DNA of 64,000 bases, taken from positions 1-64,000 of the forward strand of contig NW_026570499.1 in assembly GCF_019649055.1 (NCBI RefSeq). Reading direction: 5' to 3'. Origin of the DNA: Paramacrobiotus metropolitanus (lineage: Eukaryota > Tardigrada > Eutardigrada > Parachela > Macrobiotidae). Below, piece after piece: positions 18,835 to 32,459 of this stretch. The notes under the pieces are model-generated. The model was not told where the DNA came from and did no database searches. It was given only the letters and a program-made list of their open reading frames with translations. Within the stretch, counting starts at the first letter, position 1, and each line of letters opens with the position of its first letter. The position numbers were made by a program, and so were the translations under genes.

Positions 18835-21800
18835 AGATCGCTGGCCGCGGATGCCGGGTGTAAATGTCAGCAATACACAGAATGCAGTCGATTTACATAC
18901 AGAGTGCACGTGGTAGCATGCGTCAACAATTTTTACACATTCCACTTTCCTTAAAATTCGGTCTGTGGATAATAACGATTACAATGTTCCGGATTAAAAA
19001 GAAATCTGTTAATAATTTTCGTTTCGTGTTCCTCTTGTTCGAATACAGTCACCGTCATCTTTCTTTATATTTATTGCGATTTGATTTAATTTTGCCATGC
19101 AAAACATTTAAGAGCTTAATTTAAACTTGGATGTGGTCGTACATGCAAAACTAATAAACCCGCTGAATTGCTTTATAAGGTTTTGTGTTAAATTTGTTTA
19201 TGTTATTTAACGAACTTGAAACTGAACTGTTACGCAAACTGTAGACCAATTAACGATTTCGTGAAACATGATGTAGACGAAGCATGGCTCTGGTTAACGT
19301 TTGTTGTGTGCTCTTACGAGAATAAATAAATTTCGATGGGAGCGATATCTTTCCTATTCTGATGCACCTAACATTTAATATGGCTTCTGACTTGATGCAA
19401 CAGTAATTTATTTCAAAATATGCTCGACACTGCAAGACCAGGTGTATAGAAATAATAAAATAGCTACGTTTATACCAAATTATAACTTGCATATGGTGGT
19501 TTGCTTTGCGGCTACACCACCGTCAATCACTTCCATTCTGTTCCATTATTTTGCAGGTTCTCCGTCTTCCTGGCACTGGCAATCGATTTAAAGAATTATT
19601 GGTAAAGCTATAAAAGCTTCCATTATATAATTACAACGGTCATGCTAAGGCACGTAAACAGCGCCATCAGCAGTTAAAATTAACCTTAATAACCTAGCAA
19701 TCATTTATTACGTTGTAATGAATTTTAATGGTATGAAGTGGTCGTGAGAAATAAAACGGCATTATAAGTGACGGTTATTGAGTTTTTGCGCTTGTGGCTT
19801 GTGACCATGCGCAGCACCTGTTTGACATCCATTCCATTCTGAATTTCTGTATCGCAGTATGGATTTTGTTCATAGCTTTTCGGTTAAGTGTATCACGGTA
19901 TAACTGCTTCTTTTGAATTATGACCAAAATGCCTCGTACATTTTTTATATGGTCAGTGAATGGTGTGTATGAATAACACGTATGGGAAGACCTAGAATGG
20001 CCAATAAGAGGTCGCTGACAAAGGACATACTATACACAAGACGACATTTACATCCGCCCTCAAAAACACCTGATGGCTTTTTTGACTTAATAATAGGCCA
20101 TTGACGTCTGTCTGTGTTATCTACACCACCATGCTTAGACGTTACTGCCACCAACTGAACGAGGTTTTGGATACCTGCCGGCTAAAACGTAGGAGCGAAA
20201 AGTATGTTCTTCCATTAGCCAATTAAATGCTGCACCCACAACCTGCGATTCGGTTTTCAGTTTCTTTGAAACTAGTTTCTGAATTACCAACCTCCGCGAC
20301 GCGACAGTATACGCAGATGACGAAAAAATAGGGCGCCGTTGTTAAAGGTCAACCGCAGGAATGAGCTACTGACTACGCACATTAACTGCAAACTGCAAAT
20401 ACTTTGTAGGTTTTTCAAATATCACACAATAGTGCGCAGTATTGATTATGAATAGAGTTTTATTGATTACAATGTAAATATAAAACAATTTCGTTCGCTA
20501 TATTATATTGGCATGCGCAGTTTCCCGGTAAAAATATCGCATTACTCGGCGCAAAACACGTGTTCTGCGTCACAATGGCCAATAGTGTTGACCCAAGTCA
20601 CAGAGTCAAATTTAATTTACTGTGCATGTGTATGGAGAATATTGCCGACCTGCTATTTTTGTAAATTGCTCGGTATTCAGCAAAGTCAAATGTGCAATTT
20701 GATCGTAGGTGTTGGATTCGGCTTGTCCCTATAATGAACTCTTATCAAACACGAAGCCGTCCTATGGATCAAATAAAGGCAAACACTGCCGACACAGCAC
20801 AACGCATACCGGAAAGGTTACAGAAGGTGAACGCTGTTCTATCGCGGCGCACATGCCGATGAAACGGGGTTTCATGATCTTCTTCATTTTGGGAGGAAGT
20901 TGGTCACGCTTACGCTCAAATGCTCAGTAATAGAATCACTTCCGCCCCGATCAATCAGTACCGCAATTACCAGGGACTGTGTGAAGGGCAAAATGCAAAC
21001 TACATACGAGTAAAATTGATGTACGATACAGCAGACAGAATATAAATATATACTCTACTTGGGGAATGGTACAAAATGCGCGCATGGTACACAACACAAC
21101 CTGAAGATACCACCACTAAAAACCGGTGCAATCTGAAAATGTCGATACTGGTGACGGAAATACAAGAGAAATTGTACAGTAGCCAAAGAAGTCGGAAACA
21201 CAATTTTCAAGAGCAAAAAAAACTAAATTTCTAAATAACATTACTTTACGAATATTTACAGATTTCTGTGGCTGCGGGCCTGCGGTTATTCCTTCTTGTC
21301 AAACTATGATCGCGATTTTTTTAGTTTTTCCGCCAAGCAGTTTCATCAATAAATCTTCTGCATGTACTTCTACCAGGATTACTTTCAGTTTCAAAACTTC
21401 ATTACTTCATTAAGACTGCAGCTAATTTTTTTCGGGTTGATTAATGGCAAATAGGTTGATTAATCTGTACTTCGATGCTGAAGTCTATTTTTAACATTTT
21501 CCGTGTGTCCGACAAGCTTGCTCAAACCTTTTTGTATCATAAACAATTATGCAAAAGTCAGTTTACAATCTCAAACTAGAAATCATCATCTCCGTGAGTT
21601 TATATACTTCGAATATAATTATCTTGTTTGAAGAACGCCCATCAATTTCTGCTAAAGAAGGGAAGACATTCATTCGGCGCCAAGCCGTGAGTATACCGTT
21701 TTTCGGAATGGAATCGTTCATTCAACTGGCGACTTTAATGTAAATGGCAAAACATTTATGAAGGCTCACTCACATTGTTTTGACCAGATTCATAAATAAA

Positions 21801-22136
21801 CCGGAAACACATAGCAAAGGTAACAAAAGATAAAATAGTAAAACTCTGGACGGCTCAACAAACTAACTCTCTGTCCAGATCCGCATTGAGATCCGTGCCG
21901 CATCAAATCTGGAACATCTCAAAAGTCGCACCGTAAGTCATCACATCATCAAACCGCCAAACCAAAATGTGCAGTTAAAACACTCTAGTCAAAGATTCTA
22001 TAAAAGAGCTAAAACAAATTATACATGGTAAAAACTCGATGACCGTAGTGTCGCAGAGAGAAAGAGAGCAATGGAATGGTTGAGATTACTACAATTTCGC
22101 TCGTGCCCCACCGGATGACTGCTCCCCGTCGTTATC
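18835..22136. other. 3.3-kb intergenic region, no supported gene
   Basis: AT-rich DNA with only short ORFs. AATAAA-like signals at about 19140-19160 may serve the upstream peptide gene. No repeat array, tRNA or conserved exon was recognised. Confidence 0.4.
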
Positions 22137-25100
22137 CTAGGGCTGCGAAGATGCTGTGGAACGGAATGGATACAGTCCATCGACAATGATCACCAGACGG
22201 CGCGCATCACCAAACGTGAAACTGCAAAACACAAGCAGATGCTCTCATTCCGCGCTTAAATTAATTAAGGGTCAAATGCTAAAATTTACCGAATTCTAAC
22301 ACAATAACAAGAACCAAAATCACGTTACAGCAGTCTGATAAATAAAAAAGCCGTAAAATTAAGAGTAACTGTAAAACTGGCTGTCAGAAAATTAATAACT
22401 GTACGCTGTACCGACTGTTTCTGAATACAGACAGCAGGGAACCGGTGAGAGTACGATGATAATAAATAGCAAACTACAATTATTTATACGAAAACCATTC
22501 TAGTAAGACATCGGGACCTCGATATTCGGGACAATTTCGTACATACGACATACCTCAGCGTATGATTATAGCGACCTCTTGCGGAATGACCTTCAACAGC
22601 AAATAACCCAAAACATTTGCAGGTTTCCGACCAGACTTTTTCAGTCGCATTTCCTGGCAGAAAAATAGCTACCGCTTTCCTAATAAAAGAAACGAACACT
22701 AAGTAAGTGAAACCGTCAGAACGCAAATAACAAGTTTTTCAGACAACGAACACGAAGTGCTAACCCACGAAACACCTAACCCACCTAACCCAAAATAATC
22801 CTCACAAAACCACTTCCACTTACTCTTTGGGCGCATTTAAACTTATTTCGCGGGCTTTATCGCACAGATCCTTCTGGTTCATATCGAAATGGCGTGATTC
22901 AGCAATGGCACTGTGGAGAAATGCATCATATTTCTCCTTTATCACAGGAAACGTATTTTCCACTTTGATTTCATTTTGCCTACAATAATAACATGGAGTT
23001 AGTCAGATGCGTTTTATTTTCAAGTTAACGACAAAATGTAGATTGTAGAACGATACCTGCTAACAGTCCGCGATCGGCCAAACAGCTCGAGAGCAAGTGC
23101 GTTTGTATGATCAGTGAACGGGATTTTCATAATTCTCGATGTGTCGGGCCAGATACTAATCGTTTCCATATTATCAAACCATCCTTCCCAAGGGCTACGA
23201 AAAAAAAGTAAGTGCAATATTTTATCGCTGCCGTGGCTTACATTTCCGGGTTGCTGCACACATATGCCACTTATAGTCTGACACAGGCTTCCGGTTTTCA
23301 TTAAAAAACACACGCAAATACTGCTCATAACAAATAGTTGCAGTATCATATTTGCATACTTTTTCTCACAGCACTTCTCCATTACTGGCGTCACAGACTC
23401 CCAGAATGCTCGAGTAACCAAGAAACCCTGGTGTGGAAAACCATTAACGCGGTATATTCGGCTCAGGTCTCCGGATGTTTCGTTATATCCTGCAAAAAAA
23501 AGCGTTAGCGTAAATGTGAAATTGCCCCACGTACTCTAAAATTACTGTAAGCAAACACAGCTTATACTCAGTAGACAACAAAATAACAGTGCAATGACGA
23601 TCGACTACGTATTACGTAAACAAACTACCGATAGCCATACTAATACTTCCGATACCATTGTCATTCCAGGCACTGATGGCCTTGACTGTAGGATCAGCTT
23701 CAAAAATGGGCTCCAATGTTGCAAAATAATGCAAGAAATCCGGTGATAACAGTGTGTTTTCTTCGATAACGATCAGGTATCTGGGTTTGTATTCGTCAAA
23801 CATTTCCTGAATTTCTCTTTTCAAAAATTGTGCGTAAGATCCAGTAAATGTCGAAAACGTCAGATGGAAACTACAAACAATCATCACCCCCATGTAGACA
23901 GGTATTTGGCAAGATATGAGATATAATTATTAAGGATTTTTGTATATCTATCACAAAATAAACTGGTGTTAGATACTCTAGGACGTATGCTTACTTGAAG
24001 AGCCCAACGAGATCTCTGATTTCCGTACTGTTATAATGATAGCGATCGACAATGCGCGTCTGACGGGGATTAATACCCGGCTGCCCCAACAGCGTCTCCA
24101 TTAGCATTCGCAGGGCGTTCTTAGAGCGCCCGGCAATCACCAGGATGGCAGTGAGATCGTTGTAAATCGGACTGTTAACCAGCGTCACATCGGCCAATTT
24201 AGCGGGGAGGAGCGGTGATAATGGGCGCTCTTTAATGCAGAAGTCCCCATAGCCTCGATACAGGCTGCAGAAGGTTAGACGCTGGAGATTGCGTGTTTCC
24301 GGCAGGGGATCCGGTCGTGCCAGAAACCCGTCCAGCCGTCGGGGAATGCAGAGACGCTCGTCGATCACATCCGCCCAGTTGGTCTTCTCACCAATGTTCA
24401 ACCGTTCGAATCCAGTGAAGCCACGAATGCCTTTCTGGCCAATCATAAACCATGCCGCACGAAATTTGAGATCATAAATTCGACTGCTACCCAACTCGAA
24501 AAAGAGAGTTCTCGATAGTTCGGACAACCTGGAAGCAAATCAACAATTGTACTAAAGAGAAAACACCATGTTATTCAGCTGCATCCACTTCGAAAATTAA
24601 AACAGTTTCGTATTCACTATGCAAGCCATAACAATTTTAAACTGTGGACACTTGCTTTGTGGTAGCTTCGTCATGCGTGAAAATCACAGCAATTTCATTG
24701 GTCTGTAAATCCTCCAGAAATACTTCCAGCATGGTACTCTCCGTACCCCAGGTGTCGTAATTAGCCACACGTAATACTGTCCCAGTAAATCCATCAATAA
24801 CCGCGATATTCATGCCACGGCCTCCGTTATTGATTTTATTCTCAAACACACTGCAATAGTATAATATTTAGGCATGCAACCATAAATATGTACTCTCTTT
24901 TTTCTCTTTTCCATCAAAATGCCAGGACATTGATGGATCGAACATGCATGAGAGTTATACCCATGATATCACTTGTAGCAATAAAAGAAATTACGTCTTC
25001 CATCCCAGTGGGAATTTTTGGCGAATTACTTAATTCACTTTGCTAGCTTTTATGTTGCATTCACACTAGCACATTCAATGCGCATTACGAGCTGTAATAA

Positions 25101-28100
25101 GTTAAACATTAAAAATACTTTCTTAACGTTAGAAAGAAATGTAAAAGCAGAAATGTAAATTTAAAAGTAGAACGAACTGTGATGTAAAATAACAGCAGTT
25201 AAACGCTTCGCTTTACAGTAACCAAAGACTAACAAGAATTTATCAAAAAAAAGCCAAATTAAACTGACATTTTACTATACCACCTAATCAATGACGGCAA
25301 TGAGATAATATTAGGAACCGAGAAATTATCTTAGGTTACATAACTTACATCCCGTAATGCTGTTCTAATACTAACATATTCCAGGCGTGTTTTCACACTA
25401 CGTGGACTATTAATGATAAGAATAACAAATCCCTTCGAGAATTGCACTTACTAATTTCCGTCTATGCACAGTTTAGGTGGGTCATTATGGTCCTTGCCGG
25501 TGTAGATATGCATGGGTATTTTGAGTCCCTCACAGGGACTGGCCATTCCACAGTTCGGTGAACCTGAACCCAATTTAAACTCCCCAGCCAGTAAATAACC
25601 CGGATTACTGTTAACGAAATCATGATCCACCTCGTTGCCGAGAGAAGATGCTAAGGGCGGCACACAGCCCGTCTGATCCAAGGCTGGACTGGAGTTGAAG
25701 AGCTGCACATCGGAGATTCCGCGACCCGGCAAAAGCCCCTTCTGTCCCAAAAGATAAAACTGCAGCTGCTGTCCTTGGAATTTCGGATTCACTAAGGTGC
25801 CCACAGATTTTAAATGACTGAGTAGAGTAGGTGAGAACCTAAAACAGTACGCCATAAATCAAAACCATAAACCACAGAAAAGTTATTGGAAATACTCGTT
25901 CCTATGTGGCAAACGATGTACGTCTCAACTCATTTATGATACTACTGACGTTTCTAAACTAAGTATTAAGGCAACGGCATATGAACTACCAGCATTCGAA
26001 CTTTAAACTACATTTTTTCAGCGTACCAAACAATATCAATCGTACCAATCGTTTCAGTTGATTCCATTAAGTGAGTTTTATTAGTAATTCTTTAAAAACA
26101 CATATTTCAGAAGATAGCCGAACGGCCCGAATTTTTAGAAGCTTACGGAACAGCGTTCCATGTGGCCATCACAATATACGAGTCATTGCGCGTCGACCTA
26201 AGTTGAGCAAGGAAATTTGCGAGGATCTTTGGACCTACAAGATATAATAAATGCCATTATATTACGCGAGCACTGTTATTATAAGTAATTAAACCGGAAA
26301 CTTATGTCGTAAGAACAAAGCCTATCACGTCAACAGGAAATTAAACCGCTCCCATTAGCAGTCTTTGCAACGTATATAATTTATTTGATTCTGCACTCTG
26401 CAGTGCTTGCATACCGTGTCTGTACAAAACGAGCAATGAAGCAGAGATGCTCAGAACATCACTAAAACATATTACAATCAGATCGACCACGGTTGCACCC
26501 GGGCACCGGAAAATCGATCCAACAGAACAATATTTTAACGACTATGTAATCGAAGCCGACTGTTGGTAGCTCTTGAGTGCCGAATGCAAACACATAAATC
26601 CGATACGCCAAGTGAAGAAAAAAGAGTAATACCGGGTGCTGTATTTTTTCAGTATGAAGAAATAATCAAATTTTCGCATATATTCATCATGAACAAATGG
26701 AGTGGAAATTCTATCAATAATCAATCAAATAAAGAAATGTACTCTAATCGATATGGAAGATAACACACTATAAAGTGCTGAACATAAACGCGTTTCAGCT
26801 GACTGCACATTCAAGACAAAAAACTGTGATAAGTTTCATACTGATTTCGTTAAAACTGCTCTCTTAATCTTTGTCACAACTCGATGCGGATTAAAACTAA
26901 ATGCCAGCATCTACCGGTAAATGAAAAATTCAAATCTTTTCTAAATTCAACGCAACAGCTACTGAAACACGTCGAATATTCAAGCATAAAGAATTTTTAT
27001 CTGCCACAATCTGTCCACAGTCCGATTTTTTATTAACACAGCCTAGCTTATTTCTTTTGACTTCATAGCAGGAGTCTCTCCCATTACTACCACGACTTGA
27101 CCGAAATTACCCGCATGAAATGGACATATGAGTAATCTGGGCACTTACTATCAACCGAAAAGGATTTTTCGTTAATCACATTGCCGTCAGCGGCGGCTAA
27201 TTCCACTACCGTCACCGTTCCCGGCCGCGCGGTCCTAAGTGGAACATTGCGCAAATTCCAGCAGATCTGGGGCGCTCGATCTCCATAGCCCACAGAAACT
27301 CGATAGGGAAAATATGGCACTTCACAGGGATCACTTGAGCTGAGACTTTTACAGCGGTCTATATAACGAAAAAAGAACATTTTAACATTTATGGAAATTA
27401 TCACAATACTGCTCCTCATCTAATACCTGCGTTAACAATTCAAAACAATACGAGAAAATTTTTCAAAAACATCTACAACAAGTAATGAAGCGTGGCCCAT
27501 GCTGGAATAAAATGACCTTATGAAACAACTTTTCGAAATCTGAGCTTACGAGCTATCGGGTTCCCGAACACTTAAAACAGCAGCTTGACGTCCTCTCTAA
27601 CTTAGCAGTTGAGCGGCCAAATAGTAGTTCCACGGTCCCTCTAAGTATACTTTTACTTTTTATGGTAGTTTACTGCCACAACATTTTTAAACAAAAAGAA
27701 GTCTCACTGTAAATTTATCAGAAGAACGCAGAAACACACAAAAACAAGTTGAAATAAAAAAATGCATTAAAGAGGTATTTAGCATACCATCAACTAAAAA
27801 AGGAGATAAATTAAATATAAAACAATGAAAGTGTTGTAAGGTAAATCGGAGTTACCTTCGGGAGACTCCGGGACCGCCGGCCTGCGGTAATTATCTCCGG
27901 TTGACCTGTCGGATGATCCACGGAATCGTATCGCAGGATCTGTCGTCGCGACATCTGATAGGCTGGCTGTCAAAATGCAAACGATCCGCATGAGCAAACA
28001 AACAGGATCATTCCAAACACACTAAGGAACCTTATTTTTACTGCATGCCTGTAACCCGCGGGCATACACTGGCTGCACTAACAAATACACACTGGAAAAA

Positions 28101-28688
28101 CTGCCCGCCAGTTGAACAATCCATATTTATCCAACGGGAAACAAACCAAAGAATCGACTAAAGCCAGCACAGACAAAAGTCCACACTGTCTCAGAAACAT
28201 GATCAAAACAAATAAAGAAATGTCTGCCTGCCAGGGATTACACTGAAAAAAGTGTCGAATACGGCCCTACAGTCTACGGTATGCCATTACAGGGATTAGA
28301 GAGGAAAAGCCGAAGCAGGGGAAAAAGCAGCCTTTCCCGGAAGGAAAGCAGCACAATGTGTGGTCCTTTCGTTAGGGACCCGATATGTACGGATCAGCCC
28401 CCATGATTTCTATCGATTTTTCACTCCGGAAAAATGATTAATGTCCACATGATTAAACTCAATACGCATTATATAATGAAACCTACCCATATTTTCTACA
28501 CGGGAAAACGGACATTTCAGTGAATTAATCAAAATAAATAGAATCACGGTAAACATAAAGCCCCTTCACCGTGTGCGGAGCATATTGGTTAAGCCGTATC
28601 TTACCACTTGACTTGGATATGAGAATCGATTGGATTCCGTAAACGAAGATAATAACAAGAACGCAGAGAACTACAAGCCTCCGGAGAC
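22137..28688 (-). CDS. POMGNT1-like glycosyltransferase family 13 protein with two ILEI/FAM3 domains
   Basis: Thirteen exons join in phase: 28605-28688, 27856-27966, 27149-27358, 26147-26234, 25452-25838, 24656-24850, 23995-24528, 23656-23870, 23360-23489, 23057-23194, 22824-22979, 22554-22679, 22137-22221. They give about 819 residues; the first exon with the ATG was not found. The first exon listed encodes a type II membrane anchor (LRRLVVLCVLVIIFVYGIQS), as expected for a Golgi enzyme. Two ILEI/FAM3 (GG) domains follow; the second has GGRGMNIAVIDG and CIPRR. A GT13 catalytic domain with AILVIAGR, AISAWNDNGY and PWEGWFDN completes the protein. POMGNT1 adds GlcNAc to O-mannose on alpha-dystroglycan. 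Here the acidic metal-binding motif reads IEENTLL instead of the usual EED/EDD type, so activity is doubtful. It could be a divergent paralogue rather than POMGNT1 itself. Confidence 0.85.
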
Positions 28689-30975
28689 CTGTAAAAACAT
28701 CACATTCAATCTGTCAGAAAATCGTTCCACGAGCGCGAAATGAGGGGAAGGGGGTGCTGTTTACCCCCATTTTTATACGGCAGGCAATGATATCTTGAGA
28801 GATCCGGATAAATTAGACGGAACATCACCATGGGATCACCGCATACACAGTTCAGGACACCTTCTGGAAATTCCGTCGGGGTAGTGAGGCATGGAATTGT
28901 TGACGGGGAATGGCCGTCCGCGGCACAACAGTCAACAGCACGATTTTTCACTTAAGCCCCATCTCCCCGCGCGGCAGATACGTCAGACAGAAATGTGTGT
29001 GTGTAGCTGGAAATGGGCGCGACAGAGGACGAACGGAGATGATAAAACAATTGACAATTCCCCTCCTTCCAAACGGATCATCCGGCGGCAGCGGACTGCA
29101 TGACACTGGCAGGAACTGCAAAAATGTCCAGACGCCATGAGCATAAAGTGAATAATTTACCATACGCTACTAATTACTTACGAGCGCGACCAGACAGACA
29201 GATCATTTTACTGTTTTTAAATGTTCCATCAGTATAATGGACGTGGTAATCAACGTTCAACGAGACGGAAATTCACTGAATAACTGCCAGTACGTACATT
29301 CTCTATACGTCTTAACAGCCGTTTTTACAAGGTTGGCAATCGATAAATTATATGGTTGTAAAAGCTAGATTAGCTGTCACAGGCTGCCGGAAGGTGCGAA
29401 TTACATAAAACACCGTATGTCACGATCCTTACGGATCGGATTGCGCAAATTCTGCTGATCCTACACAAACTGTTTTCTGCTCTTCACGCCCAAATTATAC
29501 AGTTCCATATACCGTCAATTCAAGAACCGTGGTGTACAGTCAGCGCAGGTATTTGAAAACCAAGCATTCATACTACTGATTGTGAATATCGACACACTCC
29601 AGCACGTGTACCACAGGTTGTCAAATTTACATTTGAACAACCACAAAAATTCGATATCGATACATGTTTAAACGTTGTTGTTGTACTGTAAATCACCAAA
29701 CTTCAGATCTTCGTAAACTGTACCAGACTTCATATTCTAGCGCGGTGACAACGAAATATAAAATAAAGCCGATACGGATAATCAACCAATAATTATTATT
29801 TGTAAGTAATTTTCAAATACTGTCAAAAATCTGAAAAACTAACTCAATCTGCAGAAGAAACACATTCGAAAATTTTTAAAATCAACGAAATCTTTCTTTT
29901 TATCAATTCTAGGGCTCATGTGGGATAAATGTTCGTTCTACTTACCGAATCTGAAACCATGGACAAAGTCAGCACCGAGATTTCTCGATTGGAATTGCAA
30001 ACCCAGCAAAGGAAAAAATTATCAGCACGAAAGATGTCTCCAAGGGCAGATTCAAAGCTGACTGTGAGGACTAAAGAAACCGACACCCTTAGTCTATCAT
30101 CTCCATCTCGCATAGCTGGAATGATCCACCATCACAAACCATTTCACGATCTACTAGCAACTGAATCCAAAAAGTTCAAAAACCCCAAAGAAATGGCAAT
30201 CTCAACGAGAAACCACCAAGTAAATACCAGTACAGAATTTTTCGTTGGGACTTGGGAGCAGTCAATACGATTCAGATCAGCTAACCGTAAAGAGTCGGAG
30301 GCTCGGAGATAGGGATCAGCCTGGTCTACCGTACAGCGAGCCGTTTGGTACGAAAGTTATTGATTTTTGCCGGATGTAGAAGGCGGTATTTACAGGCGGC
30401 ATTACTACTCCGTACGGTAACATGTAAAACAACAGCAATACTACCCTAGTCTGAATTCCGAGCAATCCGAAGCAGACACAGGTACGCTTGGTAAAAAAAT
30501 TATTACTTACTGTAATAACATTTGCTGTCTTTAGCGTTAGTTGGAATTTTGCCAAATGTGGAATCTGAATTCAAAGCATAGTAACGCAAAGTAGCTGGTT
30601 TGCAAGTTTGCACTCGATCATGGCACAACACACTCTGCTATAGCGGCTTTGCATCTGCTAATGCATATGGTCTTCCAGAGGCACTTGCTGGACCTCTGCC
30701 GGCATTTTGAAATTCTGTTTACGTAATTTATTATTTAATCTAATGATACCGTACTTCGACGACGTTTCTCGCGTTCCGAACATATTGTGGAAATGTCCGA
30801 AATGCGAAAAATGTCGAAGTACTTCTAAACAGACACGAACCTCCTGATACTGTACGAGTACCGAAGTAAGTAATATTCTAATATAGTGACGTCTGTTACC
30901 TAATTGCACAATAATAATCCAGAATGATTGTATTTTGTGACGCTTTTATTGAATTTCATTTTAATTTATAGGAGA
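28689..30975. other. 5' flank of the POMGNT1-like gene and intergenic DNA
   Basis: The first exon of the POMGNT1-like gene should lie in the first kilobase or so. A minus-strand frame at about 28,980-29,135 starting MASGHFC is a possibility, but I found no convincing phase-1 donor. A plus-strand ORF of 127 codons at 29929-30312 is listed separately. Otherwise nothing is recognised. Confidence 0.35.
29929..30312 (+). CDS. doubtful 127-residue ORF
   Basis: An ATG-initiated frame of 127 codons, Ser/Thr/Lys/Arg-rich, with no recognised domain. An acceptor-like sequence (TTTTTATCAATTCTAG) lies 15 bases upstream, so it could be a terminal exon instead of a whole gene. No upstream exon or promoter was found. 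It is the longest frame in the region but could be chance. Confidence 0.2.
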   Translation: MFVLLTESETMDKVSTEISRLELQTQQRKKLSARKMSPRADSKLTVRTKETDTLSLSSPSRIAGMIHHHKPFHDLLATESKKFKNPKEMAISTRNHQVNTSTEFFVGTWEQSIRFRSANRKESEARR

Positions 30976-32459
30976 TCTCACGAACCAGCTTCTGTTATAA
31001 CAGGATCTAGGTCTGGATAAAGCCTGCCAACCAATGCGTCAAAAGATGAAGAAAAATTTGGGAGCAGTTTTGATACCAAAAAGGTGTTGTCGCGCATGAT
31101 GGCTGAATATTACCGTTACTGACATTTTGAATTAATCAGTTCTGCACTTCTGGGTATTCGCAAGCGATCCACTGGGTGCTCGAAATCTTATCCGTTTATG
31201 CTCGCTGCACGATCGTTTGGAATCATACGTGCGGATCGGGTTAGATCCAGAGTTCGTTTGTTTATAATCAATGGAAAACGAAGATTGCAAATCCAGCTCG
31301 GTTCATGATGAGATCAACGTTTAACATACCCTGCTTGCCTCATAAAAAGAGGTTATGCCGTAATTGCCGTTGCTCTTATGGTGTGTCTTAGGCTTTATGC
31401 TTTCTTATCCAAAGGTCACCTCGTCTCAATTCTGCAGTACGCATATACGATCGAGCATATTCTGAAATCTCTTTCTCTTTTGGAATCTCTTACCTTAACC
31501 CTTTAGGCCTTTACACATAAAACTGAACTGTGAATGTTGCATATACCTGTGTAACATAATTCAAAGGCATTCTAGGATGCTAATTGAAACCGATGCAAAA
31601 AAGGCGAGTTTAGGACAAAAAACTTCGCAGCTGAGGATCAGTGCTTTTACGTTAGCCAAAGGCGTCATATAGTTATGCTTGGATCCGCCGGAACAATCTT
31701 GCGACTGGAAGCTGCCGTACGAATCGGTACGATTAACAATATTTCCATGGGAATGCTTGCGCTTATGGCCAGTGGTTTATCTTCTTGTCTTCACGTTCGA
31801 TGCAAAATTTTCGTAATCAGTGCACATTTCTTATTTATATCGTGAGCGCAACCATCTTTTTCGAGGCTTGCAGCGGCATCTTATTTTCAAGAAGCTTCAA
31901 AAATTATTTTAAAAAATAGCGCAAATGACTTCCCAATGCTGTGATAATTATACCCGATCCGAAGGCATGATTTCGCGCGATCGTGCAGCGAGCAGAAACG
32001 GATACAGATTTCGAGCACCCAGCGGATCGCTTGGCGATTGACCAGAACTGATTAATTCAAAATGGCAATAACTTTATTCAGCCATCATGCGCGACAACGT
32101 TTTTGGTATCAAAAACCTTCCCAAACGTTTCTTAATCTTTTGAAGCTTTGGTTGGTATCTCTCATGAACCAGATACTGCTATAACAGGAGATTTCATCCA
32201 GAACCAGATACTGGTAATACGGGATCTGGTTCCGGATAAAGTTTGCGAACCATGCGTCAAAAGATGAAGAAATATTTGGGAAGATTTTTGATACCAAAAA
32301 CGTTGTCGCGCATGATGGCTGAATAAAGTTATTGCCATTTAAAAGTTATTGAATTAATCAGTTCTGGTCAATTGCCAAGCGATCCGCTGGGTGCTCGAAA
32401 TCTGTATCCGTTTCTGCTCGCTGCACGATCGCGCGAAATCATGCCTTCGGATCGGGATA
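30976..32459. repeat. foldback element with a third, direct copy
   Basis: Arms 31952-32152 and 32248-32459 are inverted copies of about 200 bp with small differences, separated by about 95 bp. A third copy at about 31030-31240 is in direct orientation to the right arm, and homology extends left to about 30976. No transposase is encoded. It is probably a non-autonomous DNA transposon or nested foldback copies. Confidence 0.8.

Noticed and set aside
19945-20154. Minus-strand ORF with HGGVDNTDRRQWP, vaguely like a piggyBac fragment
   Set aside because: The match is too short and has no flanking similarity or terminal repeats.
22820-22979. Stop codon after NAPKE as the end of the POMGNT1-like gene
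   Set aside because: A GTAAGT donor overlaps that TAA, and two further exons in phase (22554-22679, 22137-22221) continue the family-like C-terminus.
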